A stretch of 64,000 nt of DNA from Hyphomicrobium sp. (GCA_022844105.1 JALHMJ010000005.1:153554-217553), one strand, 5' to 3'; numbered from the stretch's first letter, positions 16,784-26,229 are shown. Made by a program: numbers and translations. The notes: generated by a model not told the origin, from the sequence alone.

Positions 16784-18019
16784 TCAAGAAGAGATGCGAA
16801 GCCCGTTCAGGCGATTGGCGATGGTCTTGAAGGTCTCGCGCAATTCGCCGCCGTCGGTCGCATTGAAGAAGTGCTTGGGCGACGTGGCGCAGTACTTCAA
16901 TGTCGGAACCACATCGGCAGGAACCTGAAATCCGATGGTGTAGATGGAAATACCTTTGGCCTTCATGCTGTCACATAAGCTGCGAGCCTGAGCGACCGCG
17001 TCTCCATTGTCGGATTCGTAGTAGGAATTGAACATTCCGTCGGTCATCAGAATGGCGACCTTCTGGACGCCCTTGTCGTCGTAGTCGGATGGCTCGCTGT
17101 CACTGGGCAAAACGTCATTCCATTCCGGCGAAAGCATATACCAGGCCCACGCGATGCCGAGATGGCCGGCCGTCATGCCGCTCGCCTGCATGGCGTCGAT
17201 GGCGGCCTTGATGACATCGACATTCTTGGTCAGCGGGAGCACAGCCTGCGACGGGCAGAACGACGCCTTCTGTCCGAGCGGGTAAGCGCCGCCGGACGCG
17301 TCCGTAAAGGCCATCGAGCCCGAGCGCTCGGTTACGCAAGTCGTGTTGGGGAAAGTGTTGGGTTTCTTCTTGCCCTTTGGCGGCAGTGGCTCAACCGTCA
17401 CCAGGTCAACGAGCGCTCCCGCATTCACCGCAGTCGAGAACGGCGATACGGAAATGCGATTGCCGGAGTTCTCTGCATCGGCAGGGAGCAGAATATCGAC
17501 CAGATCTTTTGCCGCCGTCTTCAGATCGGCGAGTTTTGTCCCGCCCATCGATCCGCTCACGTCGAGCATCATCGACACTTCGACGTCCTTGACATCGAAT
17601 ACGGCCGTCGACGTGACGCGAACTTCCAAGTAATCCTTACCCATCACGGCCGAGACCGTGGTCGGCACCCTCAGATCCGCGACGATTTTGACGCTATTGA
17701 TCGTGCGATCGACGACCACCGAGAAATTCTCGAGCGATGCATCATTGGCCAGATTGGGGAAATTCAATTCCCAATACTGCTGAATGAGCAGTTTCAGCTC
17801 AGCATCTGTAGGATTGGTGAGACGAAGGCTCTTCGCCGCCGCAAGCGCTGCTGCATCCAGCGCATTGCTGGCGAAAGTCGAGATCCGGCTGCCGCGCGCG
17901 CCATCGATGCTAATGCCCATCAGAAAAATCATGACAAGCAGGGCCAAGCCAAACAATGGCGCTACCGCGCCCCGCTCCGATGTGCGGAATTCTTTACCGA
18001 ATTGGCGATTAATCGACAT
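16784..18019 (-). CDS. TadG-like pilus-assembly/von Willebrand A protein (copy 2)
   Basis: A 411-residue paralogue of the gene just downstream, with the same order: ERGAVAPLFGLALLV leader helix, ALDAAALAAAKSLRL segment, MIDAS motif DVSGSM, MTDGMFNSYYES, and the ending CATSPKHFFNA. The ATG at 18019 has GGTGA about 8 bases upstream. Copies 1 and 2 share whole blocks of sequence but have different inserts after the MIDAS region, pointing to an old tandem duplication with divergence of the exposed face. They are separated by 215 bases, so each may have its own promoter. Confidence 0.85.
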   Translation of the reverse strand: MSINRQFGKEFRTSERGAVAPLFGLALLVMIFLMGISIDGARGSRISTFASNALDAAALAAAKSLRLTNPTDAELKLLIQQYWELNFPNLANDASLENFSVVVDRTINSVKIVADLRVPTTVSAVMGKDYLEVRVTSTAVFDVKDVEVSMMLDVSGSMGGTKLADLKTAAKDLVDILLPADAENSGNRISVSPFSTAVNAGALVDLVTVEPLPPKGKKKPNTFPNTTCVTERSGSMAFTDASGGAYPLGQKASFCPSQAVLPLTKNVDVIKAAIDAMQASGMTAGHLGIAWAWYMLSPEWNDVLPSDSEPSDYDDKGVQKVAILMTDGMFNSYYESDNGDAVAQARSLCDSMKAKGISIYTIGFQVPADVVPTLKYCATSPKHFFNATDGGELRETFKTIANRLNGLRISS

Positions 18020-18259
18020 GTTGTTTATCACCGCAAGAGACTGCACAGATTTACTATTGCGCGGGTAAACAGATTGCTGCGTTAAGAGCCTAATTCGGTT
18101 GGATTGGTACGTGTCAAAATTTCCCGGTTGTTTTTTCCTGAACCGGACTGTCAAAAATGACGTGTCCGTCGCAAGAAAATCGTAACCATTGTCTTTCGGA
18201 AAATCCAAAGACCCCGCGCGGAGCGCAGGGCCTTGCAGGTTCACTAGGGTCGTGTCCGA

Positions 18260-21200
18260 CTAATTCGGACGGCGGCGATCCATGTCAGGCCTGTAATCAC
18301 CAGGCGTCGCTCCTTCGGCGAAATCTTCGATGAGAACGGCGACCTTTTGCCAGTCCGCGCTGTCGTTGCGGCCGATCTTGCTCAACGCCGCCTCATGCAA
18401 CTTGAGCCGCTGCAGGAGTTGACGCTCTTTCATTTCCAGCTGGCCCTCCCCGTCGGCGGCCTCCAGGCTCTCGATCAGCCTGAACAGGATTTCCTGATAG
18501 CGTCCGCCCTGTAAAAGCAACAGAGCCGGCAGAATGCTCTGCAGTTCGGCCAAGACATTGTCGATGGCATCCCTGGAGAATTCCTCGTGGCGCAATGCGT
18601 CGGCGGCGCGTTCGATCTCCTCGCTGAATTCCTGCAGGTCGGTGTCGATGTGGACGCCGACGGAGCGCTGCTGCTGGCACAGCCGGCGCAGTTGCTCGCC
18701 CAGTATGTTGGCTTGTGGCAGTGCACCACTGAGCACGAGATCGCGATAAGCCGACGGTGCAAGGCCCATCGCCATCATGAGGCGCTGTCGAATGGCCGTC
18801 TGTTCCACGTCACCGCGGCCGGCCGGCTGTGCCCCTTGTGAGAGACGGCCACCCTCGGCGGGTCGATGTTCGAGTGCCGGCCTCTCGCCGATCAGTGATC
18901 CGCCGAAAACAGACATGTCGGGGTGCTGCCCATTGTCGAGACGGTACGCGCTCGAAGTAAACAGGGCCCGCGCCCGCAGGCGCGCCAGCGTCTGGTACAG
19001 ATCGCGATGGATGAAATAGTGCGTGCCCGCTTCGTCCGCGCGCTGCACGCGCTGGTGGACCGCGCCCGCATTGAGGACTTGCCGGACGACACGCTTGTCG
19101 GCGTCGATCTCGATATCCCCGAGCTTCATCTCGGCCATGAATCCGTGCTTCTCGGTAATCGGATGCATGTAGGAGAGGACCGTATCAATATTGCGCGCGA
19201 CGTCCGGGAGCAGCGCTACCGATACGGTCTTCTCCATCTCCGCGATGGTCGCGTGCTGGGTATTGGCCTGAAACGCTTTCTTCGAAACGTTTGACAAGAA
19301 CTCGAATAATTCCGCCCGAACCAGATAGCGATCATGCGTCGGGTCGTATTCCACGGCATGAATCGTGGCGCCGGCGTTAAGAACGCCGATGACGCGTTCC
19401 GCGCTCTGCGGATCCAGCCGATCCGGGCGGACTTCGGCCATGAACCCCCGATCGTTGGTGATCGGCCGCATGGATTGCAAAGTCACGCGCGCTGTTTCGA
19501 ACGTGTCGGGCAGCAGGGCGTTCTCGATAATGCCTTCGAGCTGTTCCGCCGTGCGTGCCTTCGACGTCGGCACGTCCGACAGCGGCGAACGCACCGCGTT
19601 GGCGCCGAACAGTCCGGACATGAAGATCAAACCGTCGATGGCGATTGCAATGGCGAGCGCCAGGTAGGCCAGTCGATTGCCGTCCTGAAACGCGTTGATC
19701 GATACGACGAAATTGTGCGCTTTGTCATCGCGGTTCAGTTCGATGAAGTTGATCTTGGTGCGTAGCGCATCAGTATCGTGCGACGGCAGACCACTGTCGG
19801 CGAGGCAACGTCGCGAAAAGCCCAGCAGTTCATCCGTTGATTTGTTGGCGTTGAGCTTTTCTCCACCGATGCAGCTGGCCGCGAAAATCTGGGCACCGGC
19901 ATCCAGCGTAAAAAGCAGAGCCGCTGCTTCCTGGGCACGTTTGGGCTCGCAATCGATGCCGGCCACGCGATCCTTGGTCGATGGCGTCGAGGTCATCGCA
20001 TTGAGAAGCTGCGTGCATTGTTCATGCACGGCCTTGAGCCCTTCTCCGCTCGGCTTCTGCCGGAACGCCGCACGCGCCGCCTCAAACTCCGGCAAAACTC
20101 GCCCCGGATCGACCTTCGGCGACGCAAGTGCTGATTGCTCAGGCTGCGAGGCCGCAGCGATCCGCTGTTGTGCGGTGTCGGCTTCACCTTTCAGCTTGGC
20201 GAGGCCACCGTCGATGCCGGCCAGTTCCCGCTTGATGGCATCGATCCGCCCGCTTGTTTCATCGACACGCTTCTGCGCGTCCTTCACACGCTGTTCGCCG
20301 ATTTTGTAATAGTCCTGCAGCTTGGCGAGTTCGGCAGTCCGCTCGCGATAAATCTGGCCGCGGCCGATCTTCAACGTGCCTTCGACACCCTTTTCCTCAG
20401 CCATGGCCTCGACGCGCTTGGCGTCGACTTCCTTGGCCCGCGCATCGAGTTCACTCTTCTTTGTCTGCAAGTCCGCGACGAGCGCCGGACGGTCGGCTTC
20501 AAGCCGAGATACTTCTTCCGTCAGCGCGATCTTCTTTGTGGCGAGGCCGGACTGGCTGCCTTCCGCCGTTGCGATGCGCTCCTGCTGTTCGGCAATTCCG
20601 CGCCGACGTTCTTCTATCTGCTCGACATAATAGGCTTCGATCAGCTTTTCCGCACCGCGTGAGGCGGTCGCGAGCTTGTCGAGTTCTGCATCATACGCGC
20701 GCCAGCCGCCCGACTTGAACAGTCCATCGGCCGCCTCGATGCGGCGCGTTTCAATGGTCTGGCCAATGTCGGCGACAATCCCGCCAACCTGGTTTTGTGC
20801 GCGTAGCTCCGCAGCGCGCACCCGTTCGCCTTGTGGAAAGATGGCGTTGAAGCGGCTGTCGAACGAGAAAAAGACAGACGAGGCCATGCAGGCGAGAAAC
20901 ATGACCCACAACATCGCGTTCTTGGTGATGACACGCGACGTTTGCAGATAGGGGCGCACCACGTCACTGGCGGAATAGAGCGCCACCAGCCCCGCAATAA
21001 GCAGGCCCACGACCACGATCAGGACGCTGTCGCTCATCTCCAGTGGTGCGGCGCTGTTTGCTTCTCCACCAAATCCGCCGAGGACCGTGCGCACGAAAAG
21101 AAACGCAAGCAACAGAAAGAGAAAGAGGCCAAGGAGCCCGCCGGCAACCGTCTGCAATGAGCGGGACAGCCCTCCGGATTGGACGGCCGCCCTTTGGCTC

Positions 21201-21580
21201 ATCCCCGTGGCAAAGCTTTCGCCGATCAGCCAGGCAATGATCAGCATGATCCCTTGAATGCCGAACGTCACCATGAACGACAGAACGGGTTCGTTGGTGA
21301 AATTCCTCATCCCGTCCCAGGTCGTCCAGCCGGATGCGAGGGACAGGACCAGACCAGTGGTGCCGAGCAGGGCCAGCCGCCAGTTGGTGAAGAACACGTC
21401 TTCGACCGCTTTCCACAAGCGCGGCAAGATCCGGTACAGCCCCGACAGAATGAGGAGCAGGGCGACGCCCAGAAAAATCTTGCCCGCCAGCGACTGGAGG
21501 ACTGCTGGATCCTGCAGTGCCGACAAATCAGGCCACGTCGCTCCAGCGGCCGGCGGTGTGATCGAAACGTCTGCGGCCAT
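18260..21580 (-). CDS. Large membrane/coiled-coil protein with a duplicated C-terminal domain, function unknown
   Basis: A 1106-residue protein; the ATG at 21580 is preferred over an in-frame TTG at 21622. About six membrane helices occupy the first 240 residues. They are followed by a periplasmic or cytoplasmic stretch with long heptad-rich coiled coil (about 310-480, rich in Glu, Lys and Arg), another hydrophobic helix (about 640-660, LAYLALAIAIAIDGLIFMSG), and then two tandem versions of a 90-residue unit (about 680-770 and 778-870), each with LLPD, M.PIT, GFMAE and VLNAGA. The C-terminal 150 residues are helical. I know no named family with this order. It lies upstream of the two TadG-like genes on the same strand but 240 bases away. 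Confidence 0.75.
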   Translation of the reverse strand: MAADVSITPPAAGATWPDLSALQDPAVLQSLAGKIFLGVALLLILSGLYRILPRLWKAVEDVFFTNWRLALLGTTGLVLSLASGWTTWDGMRNFTNEPVLSFMVTFGIQGIMLIIAWLIGESFATGMSQRAAVQSGGLSRSLQTVAGGLLGLFLFLLLAFLFVRTVLGGFGGEANSAAPLEMSDSVLIVVVGLLIAGLVALYSASDVVRPYLQTSRVITKNAMLWVMFLACMASSVFFSFDSRFNAIFPQGERVRAAELRAQNQVGGIVADIGQTIETRRIEAADGLFKSGGWRAYDAELDKLATASRGAEKLIEAYYVEQIEERRRGIAEQQERIATAEGSQSGLATKKIALTEEVSRLEADRPALVADLQTKKSELDARAKEVDAKRVEAMAEEKGVEGTLKIGRGQIYRERTAELAKLQDYYKIGEQRVKDAQKRVDETSGRIDAIKRELAGIDGGLAKLKGEADTAQQRIAAASQPEQSALASPKVDPGRVLPEFEAARAAFRQKPSGEGLKAVHEQCTQLLNAMTSTPSTKDRVAGIDCEPKRAQEAAALLFTLDAGAQIFAASCIGGEKLNANKSTDELLGFSRRCLADSGLPSHDTDALRTKINFIELNRDDKAHNFVVSINAFQDGNRLAYLALAIAIAIDGLIFMSGLFGANAVRSPLSDVPTSKARTAEQLEGIIENALLPDTFETARVTLQSMRPITNDRGFMAEVRPDRLDPQSAERVIGVLNAGATIHAVEYDPTHDRYLVRAELFEFLSNVSKKAFQANTQHATIAEMEKTVSVALLPDVARNIDTVLSYMHPITEKHGFMAEMKLGDIEIDADKRVVRQVLNAGAVHQRVQRADEAGTHYFIHRDLYQTLARLRARALFTSSAYRLDNGQHPDMSVFGGSLIGERPALEHRPAEGGRLSQGAQPAGRGDVEQTAIRQRLMMAMGLAPSAYRDLVLSGALPQANILGEQLRRLCQQQRSVGVHIDTDLQEFSEEIERAADALRHEEFSRDAIDNVLAELQSILPALLLLQGGRYQEILFRLIESLEAADGEGQLEMKERQLLQRLKLHEAALSKIGRNDSADWQKVAVLIEDFAEGATPGDYRPDMDRRRPN

Positions 21581-21811
21581 GTCCGTCAAACCCCTGCTGT
21601 ACGACTTGGCACCGCCAGCCAAGCTCGGCCGTTGCGACCCCCCAACGCGATACAGTAAACGGGGTTGCGCCTGCGATCCGTCGCGCGCGTCGCCAGTTCA
21701 AGGTCGTACGGCGTCCAAATTGCGGCACGCGAATGCAATTGCGAATTAAAGTTTATTCACAGCGGTCGAAAGCGCTCAGCGGGGCCGCCGTTGGCTATGG
21801 CAAACCTTCGC

Positions 21812-21836
21812 GCAATCGTTATATTATAACGCTTGC
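21812..21836. promoter_or_regulatory. Zur operator candidate upstream of zur-znuCB
   Basis: A 25-base near-perfect palindrome: GCAA, one mismatched base, CGTTATA, a central T, TATAACG, one mismatched base, TTGC. It lies 51 bases upstream of the zur start, where a repressor would cover the promoter. The TTATAA core matches the motif upstream of znuA at 40522-40539. Confidence 0.7.
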
Positions 21837-21886
21837 AGCAGTGGCCCGCCGCCATGGAAGGGGCCGGTCGGGAGCAGGGCAGTCCC

Positions 21887-22438
21887 ATGAGCGATACGCA
21901 AGTTCCCCCCAACGCGGCTCCCGTCAAGGCGGAGGCTAAGGCAGATCCTCGTTCGCCATTCCCAAATCCCAACCAGCAGACAGCAAAAAAGCTGGCTCAG
22001 ACGGTCGAGCGGGCCACGCAGGTGTTTGCGGACCGTGGACTGCGGTTTACCAAGCTTCGCCAGCAGGTCTTTGCCGAAATTGCCGCCACGCATGCCTCGA
22101 TCGGCGCTTACGAAATCCTCGCGCGCCTCGGTGAGAAGGGCACGCGGGTTGCCCCGATTTCCATCTACCGCGCCATCGATGCCCTTCTGGACGCCGGCGT
22201 CATCCATCGCCTTGAGAGCAAAAACGCATTTTTTGCGTGCCGCCGCACCGATCACACGGTCAAGGGCAAACGGCCGATCTTCTTGTCCTGCGAAAAGTGC
22301 GGTGCCGTCGGCGAAGTTGACGGTCAGCACATCTTCGACCTCATTGGAGAAGCCGCAAAGGGTGCCAAGTTCAACCCTCGCGTCAAGTTCGTCGAAGTTT
22401 CGGGCTTCTGCCCGCGCTGTGCCACCGGCGAAACCTGA
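21887..22438 (+). CDS. zur: Zinc uptake regulator Zur (Fur family)
   Basis: A 183-residue Fur-family repressor that blocks zinc uptake genes when zinc is bound. The ATG at 21887 follows GGAGCAGGG. After a 40-residue Pro/Ala-rich leader comes the winged helix (LRFTKLRQQVFAEI to APISIYRAIDALLDAGVIHRL) and the dimerisation domain with CxxC (SCEKCGAVGE) and a second FCPRC pair that would hold structural zinc. Assignment as Zur rather than Fur or Irr rests on the adjacent znuC-znuB genes and the operator. Confidence 0.9.
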   Translation: MSDTQVPPNAAPVKAEAKADPRSPFPNPNQQTAKKLAQTVERATQVFADRGLRFTKLRQQVFAEIAATHASIGAYEILARLGEKGTRVAPISIYRAIDALLDAGVIHRLESKNAFFACRRTDHTVKGKRPIFLSCEKCGAVGEVDGQHIFDLIGEAAKGAKFNPRVKFVEVSGFCPRCATGET

Positions 22439-22497
22439 GCCGACCGATTTGATGACAGTTTCCACCAGCCGGCCTTTTGGTCCGAAGGAGAAAAATC

Positions 22498-23421
22498 ATG
22501 ATCGGCGCTGAAGCGACCGGCGCCGAAGCTGAGGCCTCGGTCGCAAAACCCGGCGAACTTTCGCCCCACCAGCATCATGGGCACGATCACAGCACGTGCG
22601 GCGGCTGCGGTCACGACCACACCACCGCTAAGGCCATCGACACCTCCGCTCTGGTCAGCGCCCGCGGCATGTCTTTGCAGCGCGGCGCCCGCCTCGTCCT
22701 CGACCAAGTGGATGTCGACATTCACCCCCGCGAGATCGTCACCCTGATCGGTCCGAACGGGTCCGGCAAGACCAGCCTCGTGCGGGCGTTGCTTGGCCTA
22801 GAAGAACTCTCCAGCGGACAGATAAGCCGCGTCGAAGGGCTCAAGGTCGGCTACGTCCCGCAGCGGTTCGATATCGACCGCGCGTTGCCAATGACGGTCG
22901 GCCGCTTTTTGTCGCTCGGCCGCCGGACGTCACGCGAAGACGTGCGCTTGATTTTGTCGGAGGTCGGTGCCGAACGCTGCATCGACCAGCAGCTGAGCGA
23001 ATTATCGGGTGGAGAACTGCAGCGCGTACTTCTCGCCCGGGCGCTGGCTGCCAATCCCGATCTCCTGGTGCTGGATGAACCGGTCCGCGGCGTCGATTAC
23101 ACAGGCGAGGCCGATCTCTATGCGCTCATCGGCCGATTGCGCGATGAGCGCGGTATGGGTGTGCTTCTGGTTTCCCACGATCTTCACGTCGTCATGGCGC
23201 AGGCCGACCGTGTTCTTTGTCTCAATCGGCACATCTGCTGCTCCGGCGTTCCCGAAACGGTGGCGCAGCATCCCGAATACATGCGCCTGTTTGGCCCCGA
23301 GACCGCGCGGGCATTCGGCGTTTATCGCCACCATCACGATCACGCCCACGGTCTCGACGGCCGCGAACTGCCGTCCGCCGCTGGCGAAAAATCCGCCCAG
23401 ACGTCTGGGGAGACGCCGTGA
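22498..23421 (+). CDS. znuC: Zinc ABC transporter ATP-binding protein ZnuC
   Basis: A 307-residue ATPase that powers ZnuB. The ATG at 22498 follows AAGGAG. It has Walker A GPNGSGKTS, a Q-loop (PQRFDID), signature LSGGELQRV, Walker B LLVLDEP and the switch SHDLH. Unusually, the first 45 residues hold a His/Cys cluster (QHHGHDHSTCGGCGHDH) before the ATPase core, and a second short HHHDHAH lies near the C-terminus. Both could sense or buffer zinc. It overlaps znuB by 4 bases. Confidence 0.93.
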   Translation: MIGAEATGAEAEASVAKPGELSPHQHHGHDHSTCGGCGHDHTTAKAIDTSALVSARGMSLQRGARLVLDQVDVDIHPREIVTLIGPNGSGKTSLVRALLGLEELSSGQISRVEGLKVGYVPQRFDIDRALPMTVGRFLSLGRRTSREDVRLILSEVGAERCIDQQLSELSGGELQRVLLARALAANPDLLVLDEPVRGVDYTGEADLYALIGRLRDERGMGVLLVSHDLHVVMAQADRVLCLNRHICCSGVPETVAQHPEYMRLFGPETARAFGVYRHHHDHAHGLDGRELPSAAGEKSAQTSGETP

Positions 23422-24206
23422 TCGAGCCCTTTCTGTTGCGGGCGCTAGCCGCAGGGATCGGTCTGGCGATCATTGCCGCCCCCTTGGGCGCCGTCCTGGT
23501 CTGGAACCGGATGGCCTATTTCGGCGAGACGGTCGCGCAGGCCAGCCTCGTCGGTGTGGCGCTCGGACTTCTACTCAACATCGACGTGACCGTGAGCGTG
23601 ATCGTCACGACACTGGCCGTCGCAGCCCTCCTGATTGTGCTCGGTCGCCAGAAGCTCATCCCTCTTGATGCAATCCTGGGCCTCACGCACCACGGCACAT
23701 TGGCGCTCGGCGTCATCGCAACAACGCTGTTGGCCGGCCCCTCCGTCGATCTCATGGGCTACCTGTTCGGGGATGTTTTTGCCGTCACCGGCGCCGATCT
23801 TTGGCTGATTTATGGTGGCGGTGCTGTTGTCTTGGCGGTCATGGCCTATCTCTGGCAGCAGTTGCTGCGCGTGGCGGTACATGAAGAATTGGCGTCTGCT
23901 GAAGGGGTGTCTTCCCGCTGGGTCCGGGCAGCGTTCATCATCGTGCTGGCGCTGACCATTGCAATAGCGATCAAGATTGTCGGCGTGCTGCTCGCCATTG
24001 CTTTTCTGATTGTCCCCATCGTCGCGGCGCGGCCGTTCGCGACCACGCCCGAAGGCCTCGTCGTCATCGCGGCGGCTGTCGGTGCGGCCAGTGTCGCGCT
24101 TGGCTTGACGTTGTCCGCGAACGCCGATGCCCCAGGCGGCCCCTCGATCGTCTTGTGCATGGCGCTGATTGCCGGTGCGTCCCTGTTCGTGTCCGCCCGC
24201 CGCTAA
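23418..24206 (+). CDS. znuB: Zinc ABC transporter permease ZnuB
   Basis: A 262-residue integral membrane permease of the metal-ion (FecCD-like/ABC-3) type, with about eight helices. The GTG at 23418 overlaps the znuC stop (GTGA), so translation is coupled. Typical features are the N-terminal RALAAGIGLAIIAAPLGAVLVWNRM and the VGVLLAIAFLIVPIVAARPF segment. The binding protein ZnuA is not here but at 39.5-40.5 kb, with a similar operator. Confidence 0.92.
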   Translation: MIEPFLLRALAAGIGLAIIAAPLGAVLVWNRMAYFGETVAQASLVGVALGLLLNIDVTVSVIVTTLAVAALLIVLGRQKLIPLDAILGLTHHGTLALGVIATTLLAGPSVDLMGYLFGDVFAVTGADLWLIYGGGAVVLAVMAYLWQQLLRVAVHEELASAEGVSSRWVRAAFIIVLALTIAIAIKIVGVLLAIAFLIVPIVAARPFATTPEGLVVIAAAVGAASVALGLTLSANADAPGGPSIVLCMALIAGASLFVSARR

Positions 24207-24299
24207 CGCCACGCGTCGACGCGACCCAACGATCTGGCGGTCGGCCCGCCTATGGGCTAGGTAAGAACGTATGCCGCAACCGGACCGCGAGATCGCACC

Positions 24300-25589
24300 A
24301 TGAGTTCCGTAGTCAATCCGACCCTTGCGCCGCGCCGCCCATCGGTCGCTGTATCGGTTGGCGGCGTCATCGTGGGCGGCGGTGCGCCCATCGTTGTCCA
24401 GTCGATGACCAACACCGACACGGCCGACATCAAGGGGACCATCGATCAGGTCGCAGCCCTCGCTCGCGCCGGTTCGGAAATTGTCCGCATCACGGTCGAC
24501 CGCGACGAGGCCGCCAAAGCCGTCCCGCATATCCGGGATGGGCTCCTGAAACGTGGCGTCACGGTCCCTTTGGTTGGCGACTTCCACTACATCGGTCACA
24601 AGCTGCTGGCCGAAAACCCGGCCTGTGCCGAAGCCCTCGACAAGTACCGCATCAATCCCGGCAACGTCGGCTTCAAGGACAAGCGCGACCGCCAGTTCTC
24701 TTCCATTGTTGAAATGGCGATCCGCTACGGCAAGCCGGTTCGCATCGGCGTCAACTGGGGTTCGCTCGACCAGGAGCTCCTCACGCACCTGATGGACGAA
24801 AACGCCGTCGCACCGCAACCCAAGGACGCTCGCGAAGTGATGCGCGAGGCGATGGTGCAGTCGGGCCTGCTGTCCGCCGCCCGCGCCGAAGAACTTGGGC
24901 TTGGCGCCGACAAGATCATCATCTCGGCGAAGGTGTCCGCCGTGCAGGACCTCATTGCCTGCTACGCCATATTGGCCAGCCGCTGCAATTATGCTCTCCA
25001 CCTCGGACTGACCGAGGCGGGCATGGGATCGAAGGGAATCGTCGCGTCGTCCGCGGCGATGGGCATCCTGCTGCAGAAGGGCATCGGCGACACGATCCGC
25101 TTCTCGCTGACCCCCGAACCCGGCGGCGACCGGACACTGGAAGTCCGCGCCGCGCAGGAATTGCTGCAGACGATGGGGTTCCGTGCCTTCGTGCCCGTCG
25201 TCGCCGCCTGTCCCGGCTGCGGTCGCACGACGTCAACGACATTCCAGGAACTCGCGCGCGACGTGCAGGATATGATCCGCGATCGGATGCCGGTCTGGAA
25301 AACACGCTACCCCGGCGTTGAAAATCTCAACCTTGCCGTCATGGGCTGCATCGTCAACGGTCCCGGTGAATCCAAGCACGCCGATATCGGGATCTCGCTG
25401 CCCGGAACCGGGGAAGCCCCCGCCGCGCCGATCTTTGTCGACGGTGAAAAGTTCACGACACTGCGCGGCCCCCTCATCTCTGAAGAGTTTAAGGTTCTGG
25501 TCGAGGAATACATCGAGAACCGCTACGCCCACGGCGCGCCCAAAGGCCAGCGCCTGACCGCCAAGGCCAAACCCGAAGCAGTGGGTTGA
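24300..25589 (+). CDS. ispG: 4-hydroxy-3-methylbut-2-enyl-diphosphate synthase (flavodoxin) IspG/GcpE
   Basis: A 429-residue [4Fe-4S] enzyme converting methylerythritol cyclodiphosphate to HMBPP in the MEP isoprenoid pathway. The TIM-barrel half starts [15 protein letters not shown] and contains [15 protein letters not shown]. The cluster half holds [13 protein letters not shown] and [22 protein letters not shown] with the ligating Cys and Glu. Length suits the alphaproteobacterial form. The start ATG at 24300 has GAGATC about 6 bases upstream. A terminator hairpin follows 28 bases after the stop. Confidence 0.96.
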   Translation: MSSVVNPTLAPRRPSVAVSVGGVIVGGGAPIVVQSMTNTDTADIKGTIDQVAALARAGSEIVRITVDRDEAAKAVPHIRDGLLKRGVTVPLVGDFHYIGHKLLAENPACAEALDKYRINPGNVGFKDKRDRQFSSIVEMAIRYGKPVRIGVNWGSLDQELLTHLMDENAVAPQPKDAREVMREAMVQSGLLSAARAEELGLGADKIIISAKVSAVQDLIACYAILASRCNYALHLGLTEAGMGSKGIVASSAAMGILLQKGIGDTIRFSLTPEPGGDRTLEVRAAQELLQTMGFRAFVPVVAACPGCGRTTSTTFQELARDVQDMIRDRMPVWKTRYPGVENLNLAVMGCIVNGPGESKHADIGISLPGTGEAPAAPIFVDGEKFTTLRGPLISEEFKVLVEEYIENRYAHGAPKGQRLTAKAKPEAVG

Positions 25590-25616
25590 TCCGGCGACCG
25601 GCCTCATAAAACAAAA

Positions 25617-25645
25617 GGCCGGACCTCTGGGCAGAGGGTCCGGCC
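25617..25645 (+). terminator. Terminator hairpin after ispG
   Basis: A long stem with one bulged base: GGCCGGACCTCT against AGAGGGTCCGGCC, loop GGGC. It is followed by CCGTTT, only a short T-run, so termination may be partial. Confidence 0.6.
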
Positions 25646-25679
25646 CCGTTTGACCGCCTCGAGGGGAGGAGGCGGAGTG

Positions 25680-25738
25680 GCCGTCTCGCTCGGGTAACGG
25701 GAATGAACAATCCCCGCGGGAGAGAGAGGCGAGACGGC
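25680..25738. repeat. Inverted repeat between ispG and the Cas2-like gene
   Basis: GCCGTCTCGC (25680-25689) and GCGAGACGGC (25729-25738) are perfect 10-bp complements around a 39-base loop that has its own GGGAA...TCCCC pairing. A separate CCGCCTC/GAGGCGG hairpin sits just before it (about 25654-25676). Purpose unknown; see findings. Confidence 0.5.
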
Positions 25739-25782
25739 AGTTTCGACTGGGCAGTCGAAGTTCAATTAGTGTTTGGTCAAAC

Positions 25783-26154
25783 TCAGCACGCTTCTGCAAA
25801 CGGCAGCTCAGGTTCGTCGGCACGCTCGCCGGCAAGCGGCGCTACCACCGGGAACGCGATGATGTTCGTGTGCTCGGAAACGTCGATACCGGCGCGGCGT
25901 TGACGGAACCAGCGCAGTGACGTGTTCGTCATCACCGCTTCTTCCTTCACGGGCTGAATCAGGAGACCGTCGTCGGTCTCGAGATACCGCCCGAGCCAGG
26001 CTTCGAGAGTGTCTTCGCTTTCGTCCGAGCGCACGTACCACGTGTTCTCCAATGGGCGCGCCCAGCTTGAGCCAAGGCTCATGATGGCGTGGGCGACGAC
26101 ATGCTTGGAGACGTGAGGCTTGGCGAGATCGTAGGAGATGAGGTAGGTGCGCAT
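25783..26154 (-). CDS. Cas2/VapD-like small protein (annotated elsewhere as 'SinR family'), likely SOS-regulated
   Basis: A 123-residue protein. The ATG at 26154 follows AAGGAG at 9 bases. The first 90 residues have the alternating pattern of a ferredoxin-like fold: strand MRTYLISYDL, helix, strand around NTWYVRSDE, helix, DDGLLIQPV strand, as in the Cas2/VapD superfamily, whose members include metal-dependent nucleases; the strand-1 Asp is present. The C-terminal 35 residues look disordered and end in Cys. No CRISPR locus is near, so this is not an adaptation gene. Two consensus LexA boxes lie upstream (76-90 and 123-137 bases before the start), implying DNA-damage induction. The molecular role is unknown. 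Confidence 0.75.
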   Translation of the reverse strand: MRTYLISYDLAKPHVSKHVVAHAIMSLGSSWARPLENTWYVRSDESEDTLEAWLGRYLETDDGLLIQPVKEEAVMTNTSLRWFRQRRAGIDVSEHTNIIAFPVVAPLAGERADEPELPFAEAC

Positions 26155-26229
26155 CGGGGGGAGCTCCTTGGGCTGGAGGAGAGTTCGAGATCTATTGTAC
26201 GAGGTACGCCGGGGGGACTCTATGGCCGT

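Noticed and set aside
23571..25001. Open frame of 476 codons on the minus strand
   Set aside because: Antisense to znuB and ispG, low-complexity Asp/Arg/His composition, no ribosome site.
25783..26154. CRISPR adaptation gene cas2
   Set aside because: No cas1, other cas genes or repeat array in the window; the fold similarity alone does not make it a CRISPR component.
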